NCBI GenBank assembly: GCA_947683425.1
Contig: CANTUQ010000021.1
Coordinates: 310,001-374,000, forward strand
Reading direction: 5' to 3'
DNA length: 64,000 nucleotides
Source of the DNA: Excoecaria cochinchinensis
Taxonomy: Eukaryota > Streptophyta > Magnoliopsida > Malpighiales > Euphorbiaceae
In this document: positions 33,365 through 45,351 of the stretch, one piece after another
Position numbering within the stretch: position 1 is the first letter of the stretch
Layout: every line of letters begins with the position of its first letter
Translations under genes and position numbers: made by a program
The notes under the pieces: generated by a model
Told to the model about the DNA's origin: nothing
Databases searched by the model: none
The model's input: the letters and a program-made list of their open reading frames with translations, nothing else

Positions 33365-33634
33365 CCTGCGTCTATCAGTCAGTGGATAGATAGGCATGCC
33401 TATAGGGTTCAGTTAGCTGCAGCCATGCGTTCTGGACCCTGATCAGGTCCCCGATTGGATCCTCGCAATCCCTTTTGAACGTGGATCTTGTTTAAGATCC
33501 CATGCGAAAATGTTTTGGATTAAAAAGAAAAGAATTATTTTGATCCCTTTGGGTATCCATGCATTAAGAAAGAATTGTTGGTACCTATGAGTATCTATGC
33601 GTTTACTCGTTATCCACTACCTTAATAGTACAGG
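33365..33634 (+). other. Multi-branched fold
   Basis: AGTGGATA (33381-33388) pairs with TATCCACT (33611-33618). CCTG/CAGG pairs outside (33365-33368, 33631-33634). Inside are TAGGCATGCCTA, GCTGCAGC, GGACCCTGATCAGGTCC and GGATCTTG-TTT-AAGATCC. Confidence 0.6.
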
Positions 33635-34989
33635 TTAATAGTAAAATGAAAAGGTAATGAGTTGATTAATAAGCATTGCATGAGTTCCGTGATAGAGATA
33701 TCACAACATTTCTGAACATGTGCATTGGATACTTTATACCTCGAATTTCTATGCGTACTATATGAAGTACCTCCGAGTACCTATGTGTTAAGATATTCCA
33801 AATTCTAATATCAGTTAATTAAAGGCATGTGTTTCAAATAATCAATTATATACTATAAGTATGTATATGTATGAAACGTGCAAGTCTTTTATTTAAGTGC
33901 TTATTTTAGTAAGTAAGTGTAGACACTGGGTCTCGAGGCAGCCTAGATCAAGATTACCCAAAGATGATTAGACGCCCGCTTACGGGCAAAAAAGGTTGGA
34001 AATGATGATTTCCTTGTGAAATTTGCTTTTTGGAGATAAAAAATAAAATAATTTTAAAAATAAAAATAAAATAAAATAAAAGTAGTTTGGAAATTATAGT
34101 GTTTTAGTCAAAATTATTAATTAAAAAAAATTGGCATTTGCAGCAGCCCTCGCGCGCGCTGGCACTAGGTGGGCGCCCACCGCGCGTGGGGCACCGTTCC
34201 GCGCGCCCATCTCGTTTTTCGCCCATTTTTCTATTTTTTCTTGATTTTTTTTGAGTTTTCACATTTTTTTATGGGATTTTTAATGATAATTTTCTTTTTA
34301 TAACTCAAATTAAGGGAATTTTAATAAAAATTCAATTGTCTTCCTTAATTAAGGATTTTTCTTTTGAGGGATTTTTTCTTCTCTCGTCTTGAGTTTTTGC
34401 AATTTTTCTTCTTCTTCTTCAATTTTTTTCTTCTTCTTACTTCAATAAAATTTCTTCTAATAATTTTAGATTGAATTTTATTGAAAAATAATTGATTTTG
34501 AGACACAGGAAATAATATTTTGTTCTTAAAAATCCAATTTTCTCACGTATTATTTTTTTAATCCTTTTCTCTTCAATTGATTTCTTCGAAAAACTTACAT
34601 TGATTTTTTGGATGAAAAATTAATTTTGAGACAAAAAGAATAATTCTTTATTCTTGAAATCCAATTTTTATTTGATTTCGTAAAAATAAGATTTTTACAA
34701 TTTTTTAGAGAAAAGTTTTTAGATTATTTTTTATCTATTTTTTTGTGAATCAAAGTAAGGAAAACCAATCATCTTCACCTATTCTACCAAATCCAAAATT
34801 TGAGGGTAAACATTCGAAACTCAATTTCTCTTTTTATTTTCTTTTATTTATTTTTTGTTCATATTTAATAAGTCATCACGTAGATTTTTTTATCTATTAT
34901 TTATTTGTTTATTTTATGTAATCTTAGATATAGATTTAACATCTTTTTACTTTTTTGTCATTCATTTACTTTTACTTGATTGTTTATTC

Positions 34990-34991
<2 letters not shown>

Positions 34992-35074
<83 letters not shown>
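34992..35074. repeat. (ATT)n microsatellite in Ogre LTR
   Basis: About 27 perfect units, at the homologous position to the tracts at 48639-48822. Confidence 0.95.
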
Positions 35075-36769
35075 TCATGTTTTTATGTCTTAATCTATTA
35101 ATATATTAATCTATTTGTTTTAATATGTCATTTAATTTATTTATCACCCATAACGTGTTTTTTATCTATTTTAATTTTTAATTTTTAATTTTATGTATTT
35201 AATTGATTTTATTGATTTAATTACTAACTTTAAATTTATTTATGCTTGTTTTTGGTTTAAAATCTTTGTTTTTCCTTGTTTGAGTATCCATGCGAACGAA
35301 GGAGGAGATTCGGGGATTTATCTTTTTTATTGTATTTATTATTTTTCCTTTATTTGTCTTTTAAATTTATTTGTCATGTAATTAGTAACAAAATCATTTA
35401 TTTTATGCACATTTAATTAAAAATCACACAAAAATATTTTTTTTAAAATAAATTGGATTTTTCTAATAAAATGGGACCAATGTCCTAGTTTTTCCATCCA
35501 AATAAATTATCAATTTAAAATTATTTTCTGTAAGTATGCATGCGAGGACCAATGTCCTCATCCTTAATAAATACTCCGTTTCATGTATGATTTACATTTC
35601 ATTTACATTGGGGGTTGTATTCCACCCCTAGTTTTATTGTAATTTTATTGTATTTTTATTTACCTTTTTTTATCTTATTTTTATTTATCGTCTTTATTAT
35701 GTGATTGATATGCGCTCTAACTATTACATTTAAATGAATGAGAAAAGGGATGAAATCTTAAATTCTAAAATCAATTATAACTTTAACCAAGGTATGTCAC
35801 ACCCCATTTGCCCCCTAGTAGAATGAGCCTGTCTGTCTGTCTGTATGTGTAAGCATTCGCATGTGTTTGGCATTTCATAAGGGTATTTTAGTAAAATGTA
35901 TGTTTTTGGGGTTTTGTTAGTATGTGGGTACATACATGGTATTAGTGTGTTAATTAATTGAGAAATAATTGTGTGCACTTGAGCATACCATATTAGGGTG
36001 TTTTAAGTTGGGACATGTTTGTGTACATTTGCTCATACCATTGTAGGGTGCATTTAAGTGAGATTATTTTGGGTGTGTGTAATGCATGTTAGTTTGGGTG
36101 TGAGTGGTTAGCTTCACCAATTAGAATTGGACACATACTTAGGGCAAAGAAAGGAAAAAGAAAAGGGAATGAAAGAAAGGAAATTCAGATTTACGTTTCT
36201 TTCTTTTCTTCTCATCACCTTCTTTTTCTTCTTCTTCATTTTCTTTACTCTAAGCATTGTGGTGTGGATTCAAGTTGGAATTGGTGGAGTTAATCTCTCT
36301 TTGCATCTTTTGTTGGTAAGTCACTGCATTTCGTTAGCTTTCTTTCCATTTACTTTATCTTCTTCTTCTTCCTTAAGCTTAGGTTTAACTTAGGGTTTTG
36401 CATGTTGGATATTTGTGTTTAGTTGAGGCTCCGCGCGATCCCAAAGGCAAGGAGGTTGCTGGGAGCAGTGGGACTAAGTGTTAGAAGCTTAGATTCCATG
36501 TTTGGGAATAGTTGATTGTGATTTGTGTGATTTTAAGTTACTGTAAATTTTCTAGGGTTCTTGTTCTTGAGAAGTTTGAATGCTATTATTCTTGAATTGA
36601 TTTAGTGTTTAAATGTTGAATCAAGTTGTATAAATGTTGCTTATATTGTTTGAGATGATTTCTGGAAGGTAAGAACAGGTTTTATTGGTTTTGAATCAAA
36701 TTTGCATTGATTTTTGTGTTCTGGGAAAAATCTGGAAATCGATACTGTCAAAAATCCCGTTCTCCATAT

Positions 36770-37112
36770 CGTGTCGCGTGACTAGCCAAGAAGGAGACAA
36801 GTCACGAGACGTGACCTCAGGTCACGACTCTTGACCTGCCAGCTTAAATGAGGCCAGTCATGAGACGTGACTCCCCGTCACGCCTCGTGACCAGCCTGAG
36901 AGAGAAGGCCAGTCGCATGACCAGCTGAAGAAGAAGCCAGTCACGGGACGTGACCCTCAGTCACGTCGCGTGACCGGCGAGAGACGTTGCGTGATCTGCG
37001 AGATCATGCAACGTGATCTGAGAGGGACAAGCAAGTCATGAGGCGTGACCCTCGATCACGTCGCGTGACCTGCCTGGTGAGGAGGCCAGTCACGCCTCGT
37101 GACCAGCCAACC
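36770..37112 (+). repeat. Palindrome array, GTCACG-NNN-CGTGAC type
   Basis: The same array type as in the complete element but with different unit order and centres (AGACGTGAC, CGCCTCGTGAC and so on), in the equivalent LTR position. Confidence 0.88.
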
Positions 37113-37309
37113 TCGCCCGTTTCTCCGTTCAGCCAGTTTTTCCGAAATTTCCCAGTTTTTAACTCAGAAATGAATTTGGTATTTCTTCTGAATGGACTTT
37201 ACTGCTGTGTGATGCATGTCATACTTTTAAATGATTCGATATGCGTAATACCATGATTTTTCTGATGTTTGTACACGATATTCTGTTGTTTGATTTGAGT
37301 GACGCATAG

Positions 37310-37584
37310 CCTGCTAGAGTCAAGTAAGTGGATAGTTAGGCATGCCTAATAGAGTCTGTTAGCTGCAGTCCATAGTTCTGTTTGGACCCCGATCAGGTCC
37401 CCGTTTGGTTCCTCGCGAACCCTTTTCTGTATTGGATCTTGTTTAAGGTCCCTTTTGAAAATATCTGTGAAAGTTAAAGTATAATGGTTTAATCGATTCG
37501 TACCCGTAACGTACTGTCTGTAATCGGCTCGTACCTGGAAAGTACTGTCTGTACACTCGTTATCCACTACCTAGAGTCAGCAGG
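37310..37584 (+). other. Multi-branched fold (clearest plus-strand copy)
   Basis: CCTGCT (37310-37315) pairs with AGCAGG (37579-37584), and AGTGGATA (37327-37334) with TATCCACT (37561-37568). Enclosed hairpins: TTAGGCATGCCTAA, GCTGCAG, GGACC-CCGATCA-GGTCC, GGTTC-CTCGC-GAACC, GGATCTTG/TAAGGTCC and GTACC/GTAC pairs. Confidence 0.65.
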
Positions 37585-37836
37585 TGTTCTTTGAATGTTT
37601 ATTTGAACTGCTCTGATCTGATTTGGCTATAAATGGATTATCTGAATGAGTATATCGATGTAATGAATATCGGTTTATTTCTGAATGAATATGATTATGA
37701 AATACTGATTGTATGGCTTTATTATATGAGCATGTTTACATGGATTATGTTTTAGCCTTTGCATATTGTCATTGTGAATGGGAATTGCCTTGACGACCAT
37801 TGTGAATGGCCGTCCATTATTTATGTGTGTTTCCCC

Positions 37837-37878
37837 ACTAAGCGTTTATCGCTTAGCACGGTGTTTTTACCCGTGCAG
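37837..37878 (+). other. Twin hairpin before acceptor-like CAG|G
   Basis: CTAAGCG-TTTAT-CGCTTAG, then CACGG-TGTTTTTAC-CCGTG, then CAG|GTGCGG at 37878. Confidence 0.7.
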
Positions 37879-38770
37879 GTGCGGAAGGAGTTTGATTCGA
37901 GAGTCGCCGTCATCAAGCCAACACAGGAAGTTTTTAGTGCAGGGCTCCTTTTGTATAGTTGATGATTTTTTTTGTATAGAACTCTCATGTATCAGCTTCC
38001 GGTTATGTAATTATATTTTGGACATGTAATATTATTTTGTATCAGCTAGTTGATCAGATCATTATTGTAATAGTTTATTATAGTAATGCATGATCAGCTT
38101 TTGCTTTCTGCATGTAAAGTTTTTATTTATTCTGTATTTCTGAATGTATGTTATGAAGGAATGTATGTTTTTGCTTTGCTATTGTTTGGTGACACCTTGA
38201 CTCATACGGCATCTCACTCCTTATCGGATGGGATCGCCTACGTATGGGAAGGGGGTGTTACAAGGTATGAATAAATGGAAAGTCCCGAACAATCTCTGGT
38301 CTTAGGCTCAATGAGGTTAGATGAACCTTTCCAATATTCTATTGGAAAGGGAATTCCAAAATATCTCTTGTTACCCAAAATAGGCCCAATTTGCATTGTC
38401 TTAAGCTCCACGAGATTAAATGATCTTTCCAGTGTTCTATTGGAAGGAGGTGTCCAAAATATCCCTGGCTTGCCCAAAATAGACGTATATGCATCGTCTT
38501 AGGCTTCATGAGATTAGACGATCCTTCCAGTGTTCTATTGGAATGAGGTGTCCAAAATATCTCTAGTTGCCCAAAATAGACACACATGCACTGTCTTCGG
38601 GTCAGTGAGGCTAGACGAACTTTCTCAATATTTTATTGGGTGGTGACTCCAAAACACCTCCTTGTTGCCCAAAATAGATGCCCTTGTAATCTCTTACAAC
38701 TCCTATGAACCTTTCTCAAATGCCTTAAAAGCGGGTTTTTGGGGCGTCCGGGGTTTGGCGCGCATCACAG

Positions 38771-38788
38771 TGGCCACTCCGCTGGGGA
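38771..38788 (+). other. Ogre-type primer binding site
   Basis: TGGCCACTCCGCTGGGGA begins 1 nt after the LTR end, and the second element has TGGTGACTACACTGGGGA at 50944. This motif is typical of Ogre elements, where it has been described as complementary to tRNA-Arg. I could not check the tRNA match. Confidence 0.65.
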
Positions 38789-39356
38789 CATAAGAGACTT
38801 CGCTTCAAAAGTACCTTGGTTAAAATATATAATTGAGTTTTAATTTAAAAATTTCATCCCTCTTCGAAATTGCATTGCATTTCATTAGAGCCTTAGAACT
38901 ATGCTAGTTTTGTCCCTATTCTTACCCCGGTGTGTTCCCAAAGCACGACCCTACGTGGACTCAATGTAGGGAAGTGTCATGGTATATCAAATGGAGACCC
39001 AATTGGTCGTTATGCTCGTGATAAGCTAGATCCATTGGCAGGGACCATGCTTGGGTAGCCCTAAAGTATCATCATCTTTGACTAAAGCTCATGTAATGGC
39101 AATAGATACTTCCCCTAAGGGGCATGCTCCTTAATACGATGATTGCTATGTGGGTCATTATATATTGAACAAAATCAACCAAATTAAATGGTCTTTTATC
39201 AAGGGCTTTTATGCCCCGGTGGGCCCATCCTAATTTAGTTAAAGTGTTTAAATACAAAATGGCCAAAACTCATACGTATGCGCATTAGATAAGAGATGTC
39301 ATGCTGCCGATTTTCCACCAGGCACCATACGCATCCATTGGGTTCCCCGTTAATCT

Positions 39357-40556
39357 ATGGATCAAGCCTACCTAAGAAAGAGACCGCATTACCTCCTGTG
39401 TGGGAGTGACAAGGTTGGAAGGATCTACTTGCTTGTATGTGGTTGTAAATGTAGAATAACACACGATCATGCATTGTATATGTCATTCAAGCATCATCCT
39501 AATAGTTTAAATCTTTCAGCCATCATAGATTCATCTAAGTGGGCTAGAGGTTCTGACGGTCGGCTAGTAAGGACAAACTTACTCTTTGAATTGCCGGGAC
39601 TAGTGTCTGATTGGGATTTTGAGTCACTCTCAATGACGAGTGAAGCATCCCTAGAATCATCAATGGAAGAAGAGACTGGAGCTTTAACCACTCAGGACCT
39701 TGCCAAGAGGTTTGAGGATTTTGAGAGAAGGATGCTAGCCATGATGGAAAATATCGCTACTCAAATGGCACCAAGTGTCGGGCAACTGCTTGTAGCCCCT
39801 ATTGTGGAGCAAGTTGAACCACCTATTATGGAAGAGGCTCCTATAGCAGCCGCTACCATACGACAACCGGTTGTTGAGCTGAGAGCAGCGGCACTTGCTG
39901 AGCAAGGAAGAATTCCTGACCCGAAAGATGATTTAATGGTGGAGGAAGAGGATGAGCTAGTAATTTCTCAGGCTGTGAGAAATAAAGTCCTCAAGGTAGA
40001 GGATGATGCGGTGAAGAAGGTAGAAGGGAGGTTTGAAAAGTTTGAAGCTCGAATAAAGACTATTATGGAGAATTTAGTCGCTGTCGTGGTGCCACCTGCC
40101 GGGCAATATCCTACTACTCCTACCATGTTGCAAAAGGAGAATGATCTGACTAAGGAAGTACACCTACCACCAACTGAGTCTAGAGGAGGGTCGCCTGTTG
40201 CTCCGTCATCTGAGCAAGAAGGCACAGGGCATGTTTTAGACAATGGGTTTCTGGCAGTGACACGGGGCCTAAAAAGAAGGATGGACGTCCTCGAAGAAGA
40301 GATTTCAAAGTCCAAACTTGCAATTACCCTGGCTGCTTGCAAGAAGGTCGCCATGGACTTAGAAATGGGAAGTCGACCATATAGGTATGACAGCTGTGTT
40401 ATCACTCGAGGGACGGGAGAAGCATCAAAGACTAGAATAGCCCAGAAATATCATTTCGGCATAAATAGATCTTTGCCTCAAGCATGGGAGGGGAACCTGT
40501 GTCCATGGTTAGCCAGCCAGAGATCAAGGGCGAACGAAGTGTCATCGGCATGCTAG
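39357..40556 (+). pseudogene. Ogre 5' ORF / gag N-terminus, 399-residue frame
   Basis: It is homologous to 51671-52340 in the second Ogre: both have an 'AIID...W(A/S)RG...GRL' segment and then FEDFERRMLAMM / FEEFENRVMAMM coiled-coil stretches. A second coiled-coil of the same kind (EGRFEKFEARIKTIM) follows at about residue 225. The capsid-like part of gag found in the second Ogre is missing, so an internal deletion is likely. The C-terminal 90 residues lose similarity. The function of this Ogre-specific leading region is not known to me. Confidence 0.6.
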
Positions 40557-40571
40557 ATAACTGAGGGATGA

Positions 40572-40985
40572 TTGCTAAACCTGAAAGGTCAAGTCCAGGA
40601 TCCTATTAATAATGAACAGATGGTGATCCTTAAAGGAAGGAGCCATGTCACGGGAAGAGGTAATCATAGGAGCTCAAGTCTCGGTGGTAATGATGTGAGA
40701 GATGTTGGAGCCGCCAAGGTTTTAGCCATTGGAACTACTCAAGGCTACTATATCATCTTGGGTAAGCCTTTATCTGAGCACCTCTTTCACTTCATTAACA
40801 AGGGGAAGTTACAACCAAAGCTTGCAAAACCTGCCAGAAGCCAAGGGCATCCCAATCACCGAGCAGATCTTTTGTTTTGCCTACCATCGACATACTAGGC
40901 ATGAGAATGATGGGTGCCGAACTCTGAAGAAGGTTATTCAAGGCCTCATTAATGAGGAGTTAAGAGGTGGGAAAGATGGTCCTTG
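40572..40985 (+). pseudogene. gag: Ogre gag C-terminal zinc-finger remnant
   Basis: 'KGKLQPKLAKPARSQGHP' and, in a shifted frame, FAYHRHTRHENDGCRTLKKVIQGLI correspond to the zinc-finger region of the second Ogre (EGKLQPLPSRLARTQG, CTYHQHIGHLTDDCKALRHAIQDLI). The first Cys is lost here, and at least one frameshift separates the halves. Confidence 0.65.
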
Positions 40986-41129
40986 AGGATGATAATGAAC
41001 CATTGGCCAAAACATCTGTGCTAGTGAAAATAGGAAAAAGATAGCTATTTAGATGTTTTTTTTTTATTCTGGAACTATTTGATAATGACATTTTTAATGC
41101 TAGTTTTTGTTAAATAAAATGAATGGTTT

Positions 41130-41880
41130 TTGCTTATTTGCGTGATATTTCTCGTGATTTCACTTTGCATAATCATGATCACAACTCATTCATATTTGAC
41201 ATTGATTCAACTGATGTCATGCCATTTAATCTCGGAGACTTTGGAGAACCCAAAGAAAATCTTGATAGCATCTGTTATAACTCCTAATGAGAGATTAAAA
41301 TTTGAAAGCATAAAAAAAAGTGTGAAAAAGTCTTTTCCTCGACTTATGAAGACATACCGAGAGATGATCATGGAGTCGCCGAACACACTATAGTGGCATA
41401 TCACGATCATGGACCGATCACGTAGAAGCTCAGAAGATTGAAGCCGGAAGGGGCAGAAAAGGTTAAAAGGAGAGATCCACAAATAGAAATGGGGCCAAAT
41501 TTCTTACTGCAGCGCAACGCCAGACTAGGTTGGTCAATGACATCCCCAATGGTTAAGAAGAGAAGTGCGTGTATGTGTAAACTATCAGGATTTGAACAAA
41601 GCTTGTCAAAAAAATGGGAGGGGCGAAAAAAAATATGCAAAAAAAAAAAAGTAGGGAAGGAAAAGAATTAACATGTAGATCTGGTGGAAAACCATTGATA
41701 TGGGGCAAAGGAAAGTCATCCTGGTGGCAAGCTTTGTTCAAATCCCGTTGATCTACACATACCCGTGCTTTGCTATTCTTCTTGACTACAGAAAAGGACC
41801 AAAAGGGTTCTATTGATTTATAATGGATACGGATTGCTCGAGCTTGGGGAATAGATATCTTAGGGGAAGTCCGCTCTACG
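41130..41880 (+). pseudogene. pol: Ogre pre-RT/RT remnant containing an inverted RT piece
   Basis: 'NPKKILIASVITPNERLKFE' (41250-41310) matches the pre-RT segment of the second Ogre. A degenerate plus-strand RT start follows (to about 41620), with the nucleotides for 'RVCVD..DLNKAC'. The same motif then appears on the minus strand (41690-41770, VCVDQRDLNKACHQDDFPLPHI). The two copies form an inverted repeat around an A-rich spacer. The remaining RT and RNase H are missing. Confidence 0.7.
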
Positions 41881-41892
41881 GCCTCCAACGAA

Positions 41893-42690
41893 TATAGGTC
41901 CACCATAGTTGCTATCGTCTACTTCACCAAGTGGATAGAAGTCGGGTCCTTCAAGAAAGTCGATGCTTGGGTTATGGACAAGTTCATCAAAAGAAATCTG
42001 ATATGTCGATTTGGTCCCCCGCACCACTTAGGGTTCAAGGACGGAAGGACAGTTTATGGCTAAGGCTAGGAAGTTGCTCCAAAGGTATGGCATTAAAGAC
42101 CACAAGTCCTCTCTGTATTGCCCTCAAACCAATGGGGCAGGAGCGGCTGCTAACAAGAAGATCTTGGTCAAGATGGTTCGAAACTACAAGGATTGGGTAG
42201 AGAAATGGCTTTTTGCACTTCGGGACTAGAGAACCACCATCGAAACCTCTACAAGACTCACCTTTTATTCTTTGATACATGGGGCAAAAGCAGTACATCC
42301 GGTCGAAGTAGAGCTCAAATCTTTAAGGGCAGTCATGGAAGCCCAGATTGCAGAAGCCGATTGAGTGCAGCAACAGCTGCAGCATTTAAACACGTCAGAC
42401 GAGGACAGGTCATGGGATTACTCTCACAGTCAGATCTATTAGAAAATACTATGCTCGATCATTCGGGAAGGAAGTCAGAAAGCACCTATTGAAAAAGGGA
42501 GATTTAATCTTTAAGAAAATGAGTCTGAATGTTCCAGACGAATGAGGCAAATTCAGACCAGTGTAGGAAGGCCCATTTGTTCTTGAGAAGTTATTGTATA
42601 AGGGAGTAGCATTTTCGATAGACAATGATGGAAGCAAATATGAAAAACCAGTCAGCACTGAAAGACTCAAAAAGTTCCATGGCTAAAGAC
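41893..42690 (+). pseudogene. pol: Ogre integrase remnant
   Basis: Frames carrying YFTKWIEVGSFKKVDAWVM, FIKRNLICRFGPP, then shifted pieces YGIKDHKSSLYCPQTNGAGA, NKKILVKMVRNYKDWVEKW and the terminal region around PFVLEKLL. Several stops and shifts exist. Active-site assignment is not possible beyond the CPQTNG motif. Confidence 0.75.
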
Positions 42691-44029
42691 TAAAAAGCAA
42701 AAGAAGAGAATAAAAGCCCCACGGGTTGAAAACTGAAAAAAGACGGCCTTGCTAAAATTTGACGCCTCGTCAGGATGAAAACTGAAAAAAGGCATCCTGG
42801 GCAAAAATTAGAGGCTTGAGAGAAAATGTCCAATCAAGAAAACCCGAGAGGGCTGATTGGATATAGGGGTTTTGATGCTTTTAAGATCCATTATGAGATT
42901 AGATGTGGTTTTGTATTTTGAATCTATGTTAGATAATGATCGTGTATGGAGAAATCATACTGAAATGTACACAACTTTGCAGGAAGAAAAAAAGCAAAGG
43001 CAATTAGACTCATGTGTTCATTGTCTTCTAGTTCTTTTATAAAAAGAGAAACATCATTCATTATTGAATGCATCTAATCTAAATAACTATGCTCTGCTCC
43101 TACTGGCAAGATGCCTAAATCGATGGGTCCTATTATCGACCACGGGGCTAAGCACCCTTCTCTTGTATGCACTTGTAGAATCAAAAGGGCAATCTCCAAC
43201 CAGTGGTATAACAACCTTTACAAGAAGCTGGGTCCAGAGGCCATGGTACCTAGAGGTGAGAGCTGAAGAGAAGATGCCATCCGGGAAGGATAGAAGGGGC
43301 CTCACAATATCTTGAATCCCTCCTAATTGTCGAGCACAATAGGCGGCGATATCGAAGGTGGTCTCGTGAAATCCGCATAGGGGAAAAGAAAGGAGAGCCA
43401 GGGGCACAGGAAGTTGATCCTTATTCGCCACCTCACCCAATCCAGTGACACCTTCATCAAGAGAGACAAGGGAATATAATCGCTGCTTAGGGGGAAAATG
43501 CCTCAACGAATAACTGCCGATTACTCTAGAAGGAGGCTCTGATAGTAGCTCTAGCTTTTTTTGTAGACGCGCCTAAAAAGTATGAGGGATTAAAAAAAAG
43601 AGCCGCTGGATTGGGTCCATTCCAGGCAAAAATAAGGCACAGGGTTATGTGAAAATCCGCAAAGGACATATTTCCTGCTAAGAAAAGCTAGTGTGAAAAT
43701 CCACAAGGGACGCACTACCTTCAAAAAATGACTACAGGTATCAGATGAGAACCTCATAACCCTAAAGATAAGAAATTCAAATGCAATTCCAAAGGGCATT
43801 GATCCTACCACAAATTGAGCTCAGCCCGGCTATCGTCTCCAAACTCACTTAGATGAATTCTTGTCCTGCATTTCTGCATGACCCATGCATTTCTCTTGCA
43901 CGCTCACTATTTTTCCTGCATATTTGGTTTTCTAGTTTTGCAGTAAGAGAGATTCAATGTGGACACTGACAAAAGTCAAGTGACAACATCAGTCAAAACA
44001 TCAATCCAAGCATTAAATCCAAAGACCTC
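42691..44029 (+). other. Ogre 3' untranslated region, unique part
   Basis: It lies between pol and the minisatellite. Recurrent phrases 'aaaactgaaaaaagacggcc' / 'aaaactgaaaaaaggcatcc' and 'gtgaaaatccgcaaaggac' / 'gtgaaaatccacaagggac' show short duplications. There is no credible gene; the open frames are short and unsupported. Confidence 0.6.
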
Positions 44030-44219
44030 TTAGGGGGCACCGCTTTAAATCTCAGAAGGGTTAGCACAATGGCGGCACTACCATTCTATGGAAGGTTAGC
44101 ACGACCATGGCACAACCACTTTAGAAGGGTTAGCACGATGACGACACTACCACTCTATGGAGGGTTAGCACGATCACGACACTACCGCTTCAAATCTCAA
44201 AAGGGTTAGTGTCACACCC
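44030..44219 (+). repeat. Ogre 3' minisatellite, left part
   Basis: Units of about 38-40 bp ('aagggttagcacgatggcgg', 'cactaccattctatgg' alternating with 'aaggttagcacgaccacgg'), interrupted by a solo LTR at 44220 and resuming at 46850. Confidence 0.9.
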
Positions 44220-45351
44220 CGTTTGCCCCTAGTTGAATGAGCCACATATGTATGTGTGTACATTTGCATGAGTTATGTGTTATAAGGGCATTTTGATAAT
44301 ATTGCATGAATTGGGGTTTTTCTGGTGCGTGTGTGTGTGTTTGGCACTATGGTGCTAATTAGTTGAGATAGATATGTGTGTGCATGAGTGCACCATAGTA
44401 GGATGTGCACTAGTGGATTAATTGTGTGTATGCATTTGCACTTGTGTAGGGTGTGTATGATTTGGGAGAATCTTGTGTGTGTTACTCACACATATGTAGG
44501 ATGCATTATTAGAGTGTCTCATTGTGTGTATGTGATGCACTAGGTTAGGGTGTGAGTGAGTAATCTCCTCCACTAGATGATTGACATGTGTTAAGGGGGA
44601 AAGTGAAAAAGATGAAAAGGGAAAAATCAGATTTTTGAAACCCATTTCCCGTTCTTCCTTCTTCTCCTTCTTCTTCTTCCCCTTTTCCACTCTCTTAAGT
44701 GCCCTAGCTTAGATTCAAGCCTCTAGTGGTGGAAATTAATCACTTCATAGCATTTTAAAGGTAAATCTACTGCATTTATTCTCATTTTCTTCATTTGATT
44801 CTCCATCTTCTTCTCTTTTTCTTATTTTCGGAATTGGGTTGAAGTTTTGGGTTTTGTGTTTGTGTGTTGTGTTGTTTTGTTCCTAGTTGAGCCTCCCCGG
44901 GATCCTAAAGGCAAGGAAGTTGTTGGATCCAGTGGAACTAAGCACTAGGAGCTAAGGATTTTGAAGGTTTGGGAATTTCTTGCTTTTGCATGTGAATATG
45001 TTCATGTATGTGTTTTGATGATTTCTTGGAATTAGATTGTTAGATGTTCTTTATTTTGATGTATATGATATGGGTATTTGCTTTGAAGTGTGGATCTTGC
45101 AAAGGCATGAGTTAATTAGGGTAATTTTAGAATGGATGTGGTTTGATGCATAAATTGGGTTTTTGATTGATTCTTGGAATTGAATGTGTAAGTTGATGGA
45201 TTGTATGAAGTTTAATGTTAATAAATGTTGTATTATGGTTGATAATGTTAATGAATGGCTGGATTTGAGGTAAGTAACCTTGGTTTGAGATTTGAGAGGT
45301 TGGATGAGGATTTGGAAGAGGAAAATCTGCAGAATTTCTGCAGATTTTCGA

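Larger units (their letters stand above)
31447..33917 (+). mobile_element. Tekay LTR inserted in the second element, cut by Ogre
   Basis: It starts TGTAACACCCCGACAAGTACC at 31447, directly after CTCAT in protease/gag sequence. It shows promoter (TATATAAA at 31798), CT-rich leader, a donor-like AG|GTGAGTA (31954), the ACACGG array (32356-32692) and the fold at 33365-33634. It is broken at 33917 by the Ogre-type LTR; the tail and twin hairpin are not in the window. Confidence 0.85.
35795..38262 (+). mobile_element. Solo Tekay LTR (2468 bp, TSD AGGTA)
   Basis: It runs from TGTCACACCCCATTTGCCCC to GGGGGTGTTACA, same subfamily as the complete element's LTRs but in plus orientation. AGGTA is duplicated at 35790-35794 and 38263-38267. 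The empty-site sequence 'aaccaaggtatgaataaatg' is seen intact in the related Ogre LTR at 50628, confirming the insertion. Confidence 0.95.
33918..38769 (+). repeat. 5' LTR of the Ogre-type element (interrupted)
   Basis: It runs from TGTAGACACTGGGTCTCGAG to GCGCGCATCACA. Without the solo LTR it is about 2.38 kb. The start matches 47442 onward, and the end matches 50580-50942. It contains an (ATT)n tract (34992-35074). Confidence 0.88.

Noticed and set aside
33913..33917. GTAAG as target duplication of the first Ogre
   Set aside because: The other end of that element is not in the window, so the duplication cannot be confirmed.
39494..40405. Minus-strand frames opposite the Ogre 5' ORF
   Set aside because: The plus-strand frame shows homology to the second Ogre; the reverse frames do not.
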